64,000 nt of DNA from the NCBI GenBank assembly GCA_963682025.1, contig OY821521.1, positions 97,108,201 through 97,172,200 on the forward strand, read 5' to 3'. Below the pieces are notes generated by a model. The model worked only from the letters and a program-made list of their open reading frames with translations, made no database searches and was not told the DNA's origin. Shown here in pieces: positions 47,458 to 58,749 of this stretch. Made by a program: the position numbers and the translations under genes. This DNA is from Cordilura impudica. Its lineage: Eukaryota > Arthropoda > Insecta > Diptera > Scathophagidae. Positions within the stretch are counted from its first letter, which is position 1, and each line of letters starts with the position of its first letter.

Positions 47458-47718
47458 TTTAATTTTTCGTTTTTTCACATTTTATTTTTTAATTTTCATT
47501 TGAATTTTTGATTTTTCACATTTCATTTTTCATTCTTTATTTTTCATTTTTAATTTTTTTATTTTTCATTTCCCATTCTTAATTTTTTATTTCTCGTTTT
47601 TTATTTTTCATTTTTCATTTTATATTTTTCATTTTTATTTAATTTTTCATTTTTCATTTTTTATTTTTTATTTTTCATTTTTTATTTTTCATTTTTTATT
47701 TTTCATTTTTAATTTTAT
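47458..47718. repeat. Degenerate heptad array in opposite orientation
   Basis: About 35 imperfect units of ATTTTTC/ATTTTTA/ATTTTTT, the complement-side version of the degenerate border units at 1867-2088. It looks like an older, non-homogenised relative of the two large arrays. Confidence 0.75.
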
Positions 47719-49248
47719 CCCCAAACACTTCCTAATGAAATCGTGTCTTCTTGTATCTCCAAACACACCGTTCTTGTCTTACTCTATTTTTGTGACTATA
47801 TTGTGAAATAGATTTTTACCTCCCTGAGCTCATAGATGTTTACACATCAAAACTAAGAAATTTTAAGTAATATATAAACTTTTCATGCATTTGGTGCGAA
47901 AAAGTAAAATCATATTTCTTAATATTTTACCTTCCCCTTGTATTTTTCGATGCCTTGAGAGTTTTGTAGAGTTATATCCCTAATGTATTTATATTTTTTT
48001 TTTTTTATTCTACAAACCTATAAAGATTTATTCGAATTATTCGGTATTTGAAATTTGCGTGTTAATATTACTTACTTAAATCAAGTGGAGATTTTTCGAG
48101 TGGATACCATTGTATGACGAAGTTTTGAGAAAAACTTTTTTAAAAACAATATTATTTTCGAATTTAATGCTTTGTTAAAATTGTTTTAAGTTTTATCTAA
48201 CTTCATTTACAATAATATGTGACCCATCCCTGATATAGATACTTCTGTGCAGATAATGTTAACCACGTAAAATACATTTGCAAAATATAATCTAAAAAGT
48301 AACATTTATTCCCCTACAAACATGATTGTTACGAGCACATACATCCATCTCTACTCGTATACAAACTGACATTAGCTTAACACCATCATCACTGTCGCAC
48401 TGGCATCCAATAATACCACGCCTTAAATCCTAACGATATGTTGTATGTTCAAATTCAGATTTTACGTTTCAAAGAAGTAAGAAAAAACAAAAAGTGGTAT
48501 TGTGTCAGCAGGCCAAAAACAAGTAAGAACGTACATCTATAAAAATGCTCAAACAAGTTTCTGTGTTTTGTTTTCTTTTTATTATATTTTGTTATTTCAA
48601 GAACCACTTCATAACATTAACACTCGTAACACACTCTTCCCTTTCTCACCATCACTACTTCTTAATGAACAAGATTACAAATGTGTGTTTGGGATACAAA
48701 CAACTTTTACCTAAAACCGTCCTTCTTTTTCATCATCATCATCATTATCATCGTTACTGACTGACTGACTGTTTGCTTTGGCTTTGGTCGTTAGAGTTAA
48801 CACACATTATATGAAAGAAGAAGAAGAATAATAATAAGTGGCCGGAATCAATGTAGAGGATAGAACGTGAAATTAGAGTAACCAACTACAACCAGTTTGG
48901 TAAGCAATATTGGTAAAAATACGCAAGACTTCAACTCGTACTCTGAACAAACATTTCAACATATTCACCAGTTTTCTTGACTACTTCTTACGCATCATAT
49001 ATAGTACATACTACGATTTAAATGTTTGTTTTATATCAGTGTTTTACTGCGAGCGTGTTTGCCAAGATTGCAAAGTTTCTTTTTCATTTCATGTTTTTGT
49101 TTATATATTAACGTAAATACGTATGTATCTGCTGTTTATACCCTACACTACATATGTATACATTTTTAAAAAAGATTTCTATTAAACGCAATAGGAAGTG
49201 AAACTGTTTCAAACTTTATCAATTTCAATTCACTCATCAGTTTGTAGC
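47719..49248. other. Unannotated stretch with microsatellites
   Basis: No supported gene. (CAT)n at 48731-48745, (GACT)3 at 48757-48769 and GAA/ATA triplet runs at 48818-48837. Open frames at 48502-48760 overlap in two frames and reflect these repeats. Confidence 0.4.
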
Positions 49249-49256
49249 ATATCCAT

Positions 49257-49683
49257 TAGGGTGGGTCGATTTAAAAATCGCCCAAGTGACAAGGAAAATC
49301 GTATTTTAGGGATCAAAATAAGAAACTTTGCCCGAGGAACCATACCTCTAAAACGAATTCTGATGTCCCGACTTTTGACCTGTCTGTCTGTCTGTCTGTT
49401 TGTATGGGGAAGCCCCCAAGGGGGTTCCAGGGGGGTGTGCCCATTGGCATGGGTGGGTCGGCCCTCCAAAGTTATTGGGGGTCGATCATACATTTGGACT
49501 CGATTGGGGCACTCTAAATGGGTCAAAGTGAGACAGACAGACAGACAGGTCAAAAGTCGGGACATCAGAATTCGTTTTAGAGGTATGGTTCCTTGGGCAA
49601 AGTTTCTTATTTTGATCCCTAGAATATAATTTTCCTTGTCACTTGAGATATTTTTTTGCCTCCCTACAAATCGACCCGCCCTA
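49257..49683. mobile_element. hAT-type foldback MITE with 8-bp target duplication
   Basis: Inverted ends TAGGGTGGGTCGATTT (left) and TAGGGCGGGTCGATTT (inward from the right), flanked by the direct duplication ATATCCAT (49249-49256, 49684-49691). The arms extend about 150 bp and include GTGACAAGGAAAAT, ACCATACCTCTAAAACGAAT and a tetranucleotide run CTGTCTGTCTGTCTGT (49380-49399) mirrored as AGACAGACAGACAGAC (49533-49549). 427 bp, G/C-richer spacer. Long open frames on both strands are mirror by-products of the inverted repeat. Confidence 0.9.
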
Positions 49684-50174
49684 ATATCCATGTATAATTG
49701 TTATCAACATGTATATAACACAACTAAAGTTTTTTTTTTTGCTATATCATTCATTTACTTGTCTATTTTTCGACTTTAGCAATTTGTGTTCGGATAAAGC
49801 CTTAGGCAGATATCACTTTAACTTTTGAACCTTTGCAGGGCTTTTAAACTTATCATCAGACTTTTCGGAGTCTCTAACGGAAAAATACCTTACTGACTGT
49901 CATAGAATATGTTAATGTTTTTATATTTATGGATATCTAACGAATGTCAATCAACAAAACAAGCTAGAAAGTTAAAGCGTGCTTACAAAAATATGTAAAT
50001 ATCACAACCAAAAATACGATTGATATGGCTTCATTTGCGTTTTGAGCCAATTTTAAAGATCTCATTCCAGAGTTCCTTTACTTACCCAACTATCTATTTT
50101 AATTTATAAAAAAAAATTAATAATGTTAACGTACAAAAATTACAAATCTATGAATTTTTTTTATAATTTGTGCT

Positions 50175-50470
50175 ATTAGCATATGGTCACTAGGTCGAAA
50201 AATGGACGGATCCTACTTTTCTGCAAAATTATAAACTACTAAATATTCGAAAAATGTGTGCAATATTTTTGTTTCAAGCAACATTACGTGGGGTCTACAC
50301 GTTTTATTTTTGGACTACTGACATACAAACCAAATTCAACCGATATCTATCTGATAATTTGGATCTTATGGCAATTTGAGTCTATCTGAAAGGGGTCATT
50401 TGTATGCGAAATAGTCTTCCTATAGCTGATAAAAGCTTATATACCATCACAATATGTATATTCATATTTT
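50175..50470 (+). mobile_element. Degraded P-family fragment abutting array 2
   Basis: Order of blocks as in P copies: TCGAAAAATGGACGGATCCT, GTGCAATATTTTTGTTTCAA, TTTTTGGACTACTGACAT, GATAATTTGGATCTTATGGC, AAGGGGTCATTTGTATGCGA, CTGATAAAAGCTTATATACC. The GTCC core and both ends are lost; the heptad array starts where the core-proximal part would continue. Confidence 0.65.
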
Positions 50471-53400
50471 ATTTTTAAAAATTAAAAATTTAAATTTAAA
50501 AATTAACAATTAAAAATTAAAAATTTTAAATTTAAAATTTAAAATTAAAAATTCAAAATTCAAAATTCAAATTCAAAATTAAAAAATAAAAATTAAAAAT
50601 TAAAAAATTAAAAATTAAAAATTAAAAATTAAAAATTAAAAATTAAAAAATAAAAATTAAAAATTAAAAATTAAAAATTAAAAATTAAAAATTAAAAATT
50701 AAAATTTAAAAATTAAAAATTAAAAATTAAAAATTAAAAATTAAAAATTAAAAATTAAAAATTAAAAATTAAAAATTAAAAATTAAAAATTAAAAATTAA
50801 AAATTAAAAATTAAAAATTAAAAATTAAAAATTAAGAATTAAAACTTCAAAATTAAAACTTAAAAATTAAAAATTAAAAATTAAAAATTAAAAATTAAAA
50901 ATTAAAAATTAAAAATTAAAAATTAAAAATTAAAAATTAAAAATTAAAAATTAAAAATTAAAAATTAAAAATTAAAAATTAAAAATTAAAAATTAAAAAT
51001 TAAAAATTAAAAATTAAAAATTAAAAATTAAAAATTAAAAATTAAAAATTAAAAATTAAAAATTAAAAATTAAAAATTAAAAATTAAAAATTAAAAATTA
51101 AAAATTAAAAATTAAAAATTAAAAATTAAAAATTAAAAATTAAAAATTAAAAATTAAAAATTAAAAATTAAAAATTAAAAATTAAAAATTAAAAATTAAA
51201 AATTAAAAATTAAAAATTTAAATTTAAAAATTAACAATTAAAAATTAAAAATTTAAAATTAAAAATTAAAAATTTAAAATTCAAAATTCAAAATTAAAAA
51301 ATAAAAATTAAAAATTAAAAATTAAAAATTAAAAATTAAAAATTAAAAATTAAAAATTAAAAATTAAAAATTAAAAATTAAAAATTAAAAATTAAAAATT
51401 AAAAATTAAAAATTAAAAATTAAAAATTAAAAATTAAAAATTAAAAATTAAAAATTAAAAATTAAAAATTAAAAATTAAAAATTAAAAATTAAAAATTAA
51501 AAATTAAAAATTAAAAATTAAAAATTAAAAATTAAAAATTAAAAATTAAAAATTAAAAATTAAAAATTAAAAATTAAAAATTAAAAATTAAAAATTAAAA
51601 ATTAAAAATTAAAAATTAAAAATTAAAAATTAAAAATTAAAAATTAAAAATTAAAAATTAAAAATTAAAAATTAAAAATTAAAAATTAAAAATTAAAAAT
51701 TAAAAATTAAAAATTAAAAATTAAAAATTAAAAATTAAAAATTAAAAATTAAAAATTAAAAATTAAAAATTAAAAATTAAAAATTAAAAATTAAAAATTA
51801 AAAATTAAAAATTAAAAATTAAAAATTAAAAATTAAAAATTAAAAATTAAAAATTAAAAATTAAAAATTAAAAATTAAAAATTAAAAATTAAAAATTAAA
51901 AATTAAAAATTAAAAATTAAAAATTAAAAATTAAAAATTAAAAATTAAAAATTAAAAATTAAAAATTAAAAATTAAAAATTAAAAATTAAAAATTAAAAA
52001 TTAAAAATTAAAAATTAAAAATTAAAAATTAAAAATTAAAAATTAAAAATTAAAAATTAAAAATTAAAAATTAAAAATTAAAAATTAAAAATTAAAAATT
52101 AAAAATTAAAAATTAAAAATTAAAAATTAAAAATTAAAAATTAAAAATTAAAAATTAAAAATTAAAAATTAAAAATTAAAAATTAAAAATTAAAAATTAA
52201 AAATTAAAAATTAAAAATTAGAAATTAAAAATTAAAAATTAAAAATTAAAAATTAAAAATTAAAAATTAAAAATTAAAAATTAAAAATTAAAAATTAAAA
52301 ATTAAAAATTAAAAATTAAAAATTAAAAATTAAACATTAAAAATTAAACATTAAAAATTAAAAATTAAAAATTTAAAATTAAAAATTAAAAATTAAAAAT
52401 TAAAAATTAAAAATTATAAATTAAAAATTAAAAATTAAAAATTAAAAATTAAAAATTAAAAATTAAAAATTAAAAATTAAAATTTAAAAATTAAAAATTA
52501 AAAATTAAAAATTAAAAATTAAAAATTAAAAATTAAAAATTAAAAATTAAAAATTAAAAATTAAAAATTAAAAATTAAAAATTAAAAAATAAAAATTAAA
52601 AATTAAAAATTAAAAATTAAAAATTAAAAATTAAAAATTAAAAATTAAAAATTAAAAATTAAAAATTAAAAATTAAAAATTAAAAATTAAAAATTTAAAA
52701 TTTAAAATTAAAAATTAAAAATTAAAAATTAAAAATTAAAAATTAAAAATTAAAAATTAAAAATTAAAAATTAAAAATTAAAAATTAAAAATTAAAAATT
52801 AAAATTAAAAATTAAAAATTAAAAATTAAAAATTAAAAATTAAAAATTAAAAATTAAAAATTAAAAATTAAAAATTAAAAATTAAAAATTAAAAATTAAA
52901 AATTAAAAATTAAAAATTAAAAATTAAAAATTAAAAATTAAAAATTAAAAATTAAAAATTAAAAATTAAAAATTAAAAATTAAAAATTAAAAATTAAAAA
53001 TTAAAATTTTAAAAATTAAAAATTAAAAATTAAAAATTAAAAATTAAAAATTAAAAATTAAAAATTAAAAATTAAAAATTAAAAATTAAAAATTAAAAAT
53101 TAAAAATTAAAAATTAAAACTTAAAAATTAAAACTTAAAAATTAAAAATTAAAAATTAAAAATTAAAAATTAAAAATTAAAAATTAAAAATTAAAAATTA
53201 AAAATTAAAAATTAAAAATTAAAAATTAAAAATTAAAAATTAAAAATTAAAAATTAAAAATTAAAAATTAAAAATTAAAAATTAAAAATTAAAAATTAAA
53301 AATTAAAAATTAAAAATTAAAAATTAAAAATTAAAAATTAAAAATTAAAAATTAAAAATTAAAAATTAAAAATTAAAAATTAAAAATTAAAAATTAAAAA

Positions 53401-53632
53401 TTAAAAATTAAAAATTAAAAATTAAAAATTAAAAATTAAAAATTAAAAATTAAAAATTAAAAATTAAAAATTAAAAATTAAAAATTAAAAATTAAAAATT
53501 AAAAATTAAAAATTAAAAATTAAAAATTAAAAATTAAAAATTAAAAATTAAAAATTAAAAATTAAAAATTAAAAATTAAAAATTAAAAATTAAAAATTAA
53601 AAATTAAAAACTAAAAATTAAAAATTAAAGAT
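50471..53632. repeat. (AAAAATT)n heptanucleotide satellite array 2
   Basis: About 3.16 kb, some 450 units of AAAAATT. Variant patches: TTCAAAATTC-type units at 50550-50575 and 51278-51292, AACTTAAAAATTAAAACTT at 50843-50868 and 53117-53139, AAACATT near 52332-52350, a lone GAAATT near 52220. Most of the rest is perfect. The two patches near 50484 and 51212 share the same succession of variants. Confidence 0.97.
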
Positions 53633-53854
53633 TTTAAAATTTGTTGTTTTTTTAATATTAATATCTGGACATTTTTAGCCAAGAATGAGTTGATTTTTTT
53701 TTGAATTATCATGACTTATCTCAAAACTTTCTTATAGGGATCAAACTTTGGGCGTTATAACTTTGGCTGCGTTATATAATGAATTTCATTAGGGGTTTTC
53801 TACTCCAGTAAAAGAAAATTAATGCAATTTTTCAAATAGTAACGTATTCTTTCT

Positions 53855-54078
53855 ATAGAAGATACGCTCATTATTTTTTATAACAAGGAATTATAATAGA
53901 AACTGGCCAAGAAAAGCAATTAACTTTAAATTTAATTTGTATTCGAAATTTAAATTTCAGTACCTACAACAGTTTTAAAGTGGTAGCCGTACCCAATATT
54001 GGTTGTAATATTGAGTTTAAGATGTAGGTGAAGGGTATCAAAGATTCGGCCCAGCCGAATTTAACACTCTTACTTGTT
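53855..54078 (-). mobile_element. Q-family 3' fragment
   Basis: Matches 10040-10225 and ends with the intact Q terminus: GGGTATCAAAGATTCGGCCC, AGCCGAATTTAACACTCTTA and CTTGTTTTT. The palindrome is ATTCGGC-CCA-GCCGAAT. The other end of the element is missing. Confidence 0.7.
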
Positions 54079-54589
54079 TTTCTATTAACCTGAGCACTTA
54101 AGCATAATCGAGCATTCCATGCCGATTGGGCTTACATGACCAATTGTGTATAGATTCTTTGAATCATATGTTAAAAAATTGAGAAAAAAACGAAAAACTG
54201 GCGTTTTTGCTCTCCATGACATAAAACAAATAACAAACCCAACAACCAGCTCTAGAGTAATTTTATCTGACCGTAAACTTGGATTTGTGGGTTAAATATT
54301 TGGCAAATAAGGGACAAAAATATTTTATTAAAAACCATAATATGTTACAGAGGGATTTTTTTACGTTCATAAAATATAATAAAATTTAAATTAAATGTTG
54401 ACAAAAGGACTTAAAATTTAAAAAGGGTATTTTTGAAAATATGTAAAATACGACTTTAAACAAATTCCCGGTGGATATATAAAAGGAGATGGAAAAATAT
54501 ATTTAAATGTAGTAAATGGACAAATAAGTATTCTAAGCAATTTTTAATTTGGTAACCATTTGCAGTTGTGGCAGGTTTATACGTAGTTT
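54079..54589. other. Short unannotated stretch
   Basis: No gene or element boundary recognised. Confidence 0.3.
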
Positions 54590-54795
54590 ATTGTTTTGGT
54601 TATATTTTAGCGGTCGTGCTCAAGTTTGACCAAATATTTTTCCAAATCCAATTCAATATGGCATCGATTTGTTGTTGCATCTTTTGTTATAAATATATAT
54701 TTTGCTATGAAATGCATATTTTCATTTTTATCTCGCATGCATAAATGCATTGCATATTTTCTATGCATATTTTTGTGCATGAAAATTGTTACCCT
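54590..54795 (-). mobile_element. X-like end with ATGCA repeats
   Basis: Read on the minus strand: CCAGGGTAACAATTTTCATG then CACAAAAATATGC and several more ATGCAT/ATATGCA units, the same layout as the left end of element X at 22275 (GGGATTTTCATGCAC). Only one end is present. The 61-residue plus frame 54626-54811 is a shadow. Confidence 0.5.
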
Positions 54796-55411
54796 GGTAA
54801 TTACTATTTAATGATTTTTATATAACTAAATTTCTCATTTTCTCGCATTTTATCATTAGTGACACATGAAAAAATTGTAGATTCCCTTGTTATTGGGAAC
54901 AAAATATTTTCAGATTGATTTTTTTTTTACTAAAACTAATTTTGTAAATAATTAAAATTTGCACATATTAAATTTCTTAATGTTACCACAATGTAGTGTA
55001 TATACAAATTATTTGGATAATTTTTCTAATACGATTACAAAATATATTCGAATTTCGGGTGTGTTTTGATTTTATATACATCACTATTTTTTTTGGAATT
55101 GTTACTCATTTATTTTTTAAACAAATTTAGGTTTTTTGACCAAAAAAAATTAAAATTTCCTTTAATTTTGAGAAAATGTTTAATAATTGTATCAAAAAAT
55201 TTAGATAGATTAATAGCCAATAATTCAAGCATTTATTTGAGGCACCACAAAATTCTTTAACTCACCAAATATTGAAGTTACTATTGGTCACCAAGAAAAC
55301 ACATACGACATTTTACAACAAAAAAAATTCAAACGAACGAAATCTTTCGTAGTTATTTGTTTCGTAATATATAAAAAAAAAATTCGAAAAAAATTTTTAA
55401 GACTGCTTATA
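54796..55411. other. Unannotated AT-rich stretch
   Basis: No gene or element recognised; a 64-residue plus frame at 55066-55260 is Leu/Phe/Ile-rich and composition-driven. Confidence 0.35.
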
Positions 55412-56680
55412 AAGGGTCCGCCAAATAACTTTTTTTTTTTTGAAAATGCTATAAAAAAAACTACTGAATATTATCTCAAATTCCTTTTTTTATTTGAAAG
55501 TACAATCCTTCCGGTTAATAATGGAAAATAATTTCATTCAAATGGCTGCCTCGGCTGGCCATGCAGTAGCCTACACGATCGGTCCAATTTTTAAGCACAT
55601 TATCGATTGTGTGTAGCTGTATTTCACCAATGGCTTCACGAATATTGTCCTTTAAAGCGTCAATTGTCTCTGGCTTGTTGGCGTAACACTTATCTTTGAG
55701 GGCACCCCACAAATAATAGTCCAACGGTGTCAAATCGCAGCTCCGAGCTGGCCAAACGACATCAGCTCTGCGGCTGATAATGAGATCTTCAAAAACAGGG
55801 CACAAAACATCGAGTGTAGCTTTGGTTGTGTGGCACGTAGCGCCGTCCTGTTGAAACCAAATGTTGCCAATATCCTCCTCTTCAATTTTTGTGAACAAAA
55901 ATTCGTTCAACATGGCCCGATAACAATCGTCATTGACTGTAACGACACTCCTTGCTCATTTTCGAAGAAAAATGGCCCAATTATGCCTCTGGACCAAAAT
56001 CCGCAACAAACAGTGACTCGTTTTGGGTGTATTGGCTTTTCAATGTATGCGTGCGGGTTTTCTGTGCCCCAAATGCGACAATTTTGCTTGTTTACATACA
56101 CGCCAAGATCAAAATGAGCTTCATCTGAAAAGATGATTTTTTGGCAAAATCGGCATCTTCTGTAAGTCGATCGCAGGCCCACTTAGCGAAGCGAGAACGC
56201 ATTGGATGGTCAGTTGGCTTCAACTCCTGAACCAATTGGACTTTGTATGGCGTCATACCAAGGTCTTTATGCAAAATTCGTCTCAATGATGCCTCCGAAA
56301 TGTTCAATTCTTGAGAACGACGGTGAATTGATGTTGATGGCGCTTCACGCACACTTTCTGCCACTGCAGCAATATTCTCGGGTGTACGTACTGTTTTTGG
56401 CTTTTCACGCTTTGGTTTATCAATGAGGATGCCAGTTTCTTTCACTTTTTTCACAAGATAACGAACATACGGAGCTGACGGTGCTTCTCTTCTTCCAAAA
56501 TCCGTACGCAATTTTCGCACACATTCTGCAACATTACCATGATTTTCAAAGTAATGTCGCAATATTTCCCAGCGTTGTTCAAGCGTATACACAACCATAT
56601 TCGTTCAGCGGAAGGATAAAACTAATTATATGTCAAATCAGACATGAGCTAAGTGTTACCATTCACGAAATAGGACCCTT
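55412..56680 (-). mobile_element. Tc1/mariner-superfamily element with intact ends, copy 2
   Basis: TA at 55410-55411 and 56681-56682. Ends AAGGGTCCGCCAAATAAC (left) and AAGGGTCCTATTTCGTGA (inward from the right); identity beyond the first 9 bases is low. 1269 bp with one transposase on the minus strand. Confidence 0.88.
55515..56598 (-). pseudogene. Tc1/mariner-superfamily transposase, two frameshifts
   Basis: Start MVVYTLEQRWEILRHYFENH at 56598. HTH and linker follow (VRTPENIAAVAESV, STSIHRRSQELNISEASLRR), then YKVQLVQELKPTDHP. A frameshift near 56125 moves to KIIFSDEAHFDLGVYVNKQN (first Asp) and VTVCCGFWSRGIIGPFFFEN. A second frameshift near 55915 moves to IWFQQDGATCHTTKATLDVL (second Asp) and WPARSCDLTPLDYYLWGALK (third Asp, 37 residues on). 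Ends LNEIIFHY with a stop at 55515. About 355 residues, no internal stop other than those caused by the shifts, so it is a young copy. The plus-strand frames 55830 and 56202 are antisense shadows. Confidence 0.94.
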
Positions 56681-56682
56681 TA

Positions 56683-57811
56683 TAAGTATGTGCTATTAAC
56701 AAATTAATTTTCAGTAAAATATGACGTAGTTTTGGTCTTTAGACAGATTTAAGTGAATATCGGGAGGCTCTGTTATATGAGTACTAAACTCACATAAAAA
56801 GTCGGTTGAATAAACTTAATTGGGTTAATGCAAACGAATTATTACTTAACATACGAGGTTATCAAAATCGAATCAACTTAACATACTCGTATTTACGCTC
56901 ACTAAATCCTCACCGACTAAGTCTGTAATTGATGACATCCGTTGACGCTAGACGTTTAAAGGGTTTGTGAACCTAATAAAACTAAATGCTATCAGATAAT
57001 AGTTATATAAATTTTGCAATTAAAAATGATTTGTACAAAAATAAAAAAAAATTTATTGCGCCGTTTTATTTGTGATATTTTTTTTTTGATTTCACGGCAA
57101 TGCGACGAATGTCCGGCACCGGCACCAATACAAGCTTTCATTACCTGTGAGCATTGGCGGGCAATTCCTTAGTGGCCCAACAAGGTTTATCCTTAATGTA
57201 AACAATCATCAAATCAAAGCCAGTAATTCGAAAAAGGTTTCGATGTAACCAACATCAAGGCAACAATGGGCGGTATTTCCAAAACGGTTGCAATTTAACG
57301 ACCTCCTTTATTCTTGAACCCGTCCGGTCATTCTTACAAACAAAGCCAGCTTCACAACATAAAAACATTTTATTTGTAAATATTTTGTGGCATTATCCTT
57401 TGGAGAAGCCTTTATTAAAATTTCGATTGCTTTAACCGAATTAATATTAAATCAATTGTATTAACTGAATAACTCGTAGAAGAGCAGTCCTACTTGAACT
57501 TTTAGACCTTCAGTTCTTATATTTACCAATTCAAGTGGTTGCCCAATGGGCTTCATTTTCAAGAACCAAGCAAAAAAAATATATTTATTAAAAACCATAC
57601 AACTATTTTGTAAACTGATATGTTAAAACAGCCAATAAAATAAAGTTCTATTAAAATCATCAGTTATCCAACAAGCGTATTGGTTCATATTTGCCAGAAA
57701 AATGCGGTAAAACCAAAAAGGAATTATGATAGTTTTTAAAAATAGCGACTCATTTAAATTGGAAACTTCAGCACTTACCCTTAAAATAAAAATTAAATTT
57801 AAGCTATTATT
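56683..57811. other. Mostly unannotated; small P fragment and a GC-richer patch
   Basis: AGATTTAAGTGAATATCGGG near 56743 is a short P-family remnant. A less AT-rich patch at 57095-57350 (around CCGGCACCGGCACC) has no readable frame or known motif on either strand. Confidence 0.35.
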
Positions 57812-58345
57812 TTACCCTCCAGCCCCATAACCATATCTTTTCTAAATCATTATAACATTGATTTAGCGATAAAGTGCGTGTGTCTGTGGAAATCACGATC
57901 ACATCCTCACCAACTAAGCTAGACTCTTCGTTCTGGCATAAAATCGTTTACTAATATCCCGAATGAATTGGTATTTAATATCACCAAAATCGGTCGAAAG
58001 AGTCACGGATATGAATGAAAATGTGAAAAAACTCTTGAAAAAATAAAAATGTTCAATGTGTTTGTTGTATTTCTTAATATATGTATGTATATGTTGTAAT
58101 TTCTTTTATTTTTGTCGTCATTCAAGTTGCTTCAAGAGCGTGTGTGTATGGTTATACTGCACTTGTCACATTAGCTTAAGCAAGTATTATCACGGTATAA
58201 TAAAAAAAAATCCTCAATATAAAAAGTAATTTTTTTTAAGTGCCTCTCTCCTTAAAAAGTACTTTTCTCGAAAAGTACAAGTTTTAAAAAAGTATTTTTT
58301 GTTAAAAAAAAAAGTACATTTTCTTAAAAGGTTATTATATACATC
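57812..58345 (-). mobile_element. Q-related fragment followed by GTAC cryptic repeat
   Basis: Begins TTACCCTCCAGCCCCATAAC, then ATCACGATCACATCCTCACC, then the GTATGGTTATACTGCACTTG block, and finishes with AAGTACTTTT-type repeats (58220-58340). The same succession is at 8690-9540. Left hairpin arm only; the ATTCGGC end is missing. Confidence 0.5.
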
Positions 58346-58489
58346 ACTATTTCCTTTTGTTTTGTTATTTATTTATTACAAATATAAATATATATCCATC
58401 TTATCATGTTCAGCAGAAAATTTCTGATAAAAAAAATTAAATAAGTTTGTGTTGTTGTTTTTAACTACGAGTATCATTAATACTGTGCA

Positions 58490-58655
58490 TAGACGCACCG
58501 CTTACAACAAACGACTCAAGATCACTTTCTTAGTCGATTTAAGGCTGTTCCTCCGTCCACGTGTCAGAACACGACAACCTGGAACGCAAATGAAAGATCG
58601 GAATTATACACAAATTATACAAATATATATTTGGATGAAATTTGGTTTATAATTC
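58490..58655 (-). mobile_element. Small P-family fragment
   Basis: GACTCAAGATCACTTTCTTA and GTCGATTTAAGGC, CTCCGTCC, then TTTGGATGAAATTTGGTTTA, in the order found at 12070-12190. Confidence 0.55.
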
Positions 58656-58749
58656 AGATAAAAATATTTGAAAAAATATTTATTACTATATTACAATTTT
58701 ATTTTTTAATAATATACAATAACGTTATAGAACAGTCAAATCAAGTATA

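Noticed and set aside
48545..48760. Frame ending in a His run
   Set aside because: CAT microsatellite translated in one frame; competing frame overlaps it.
49198..49691. Overlapping 143- and 153-residue frames on opposite strands
   Set aside because: They mirror each other because the MITE is an inverted repeat; not a protein.
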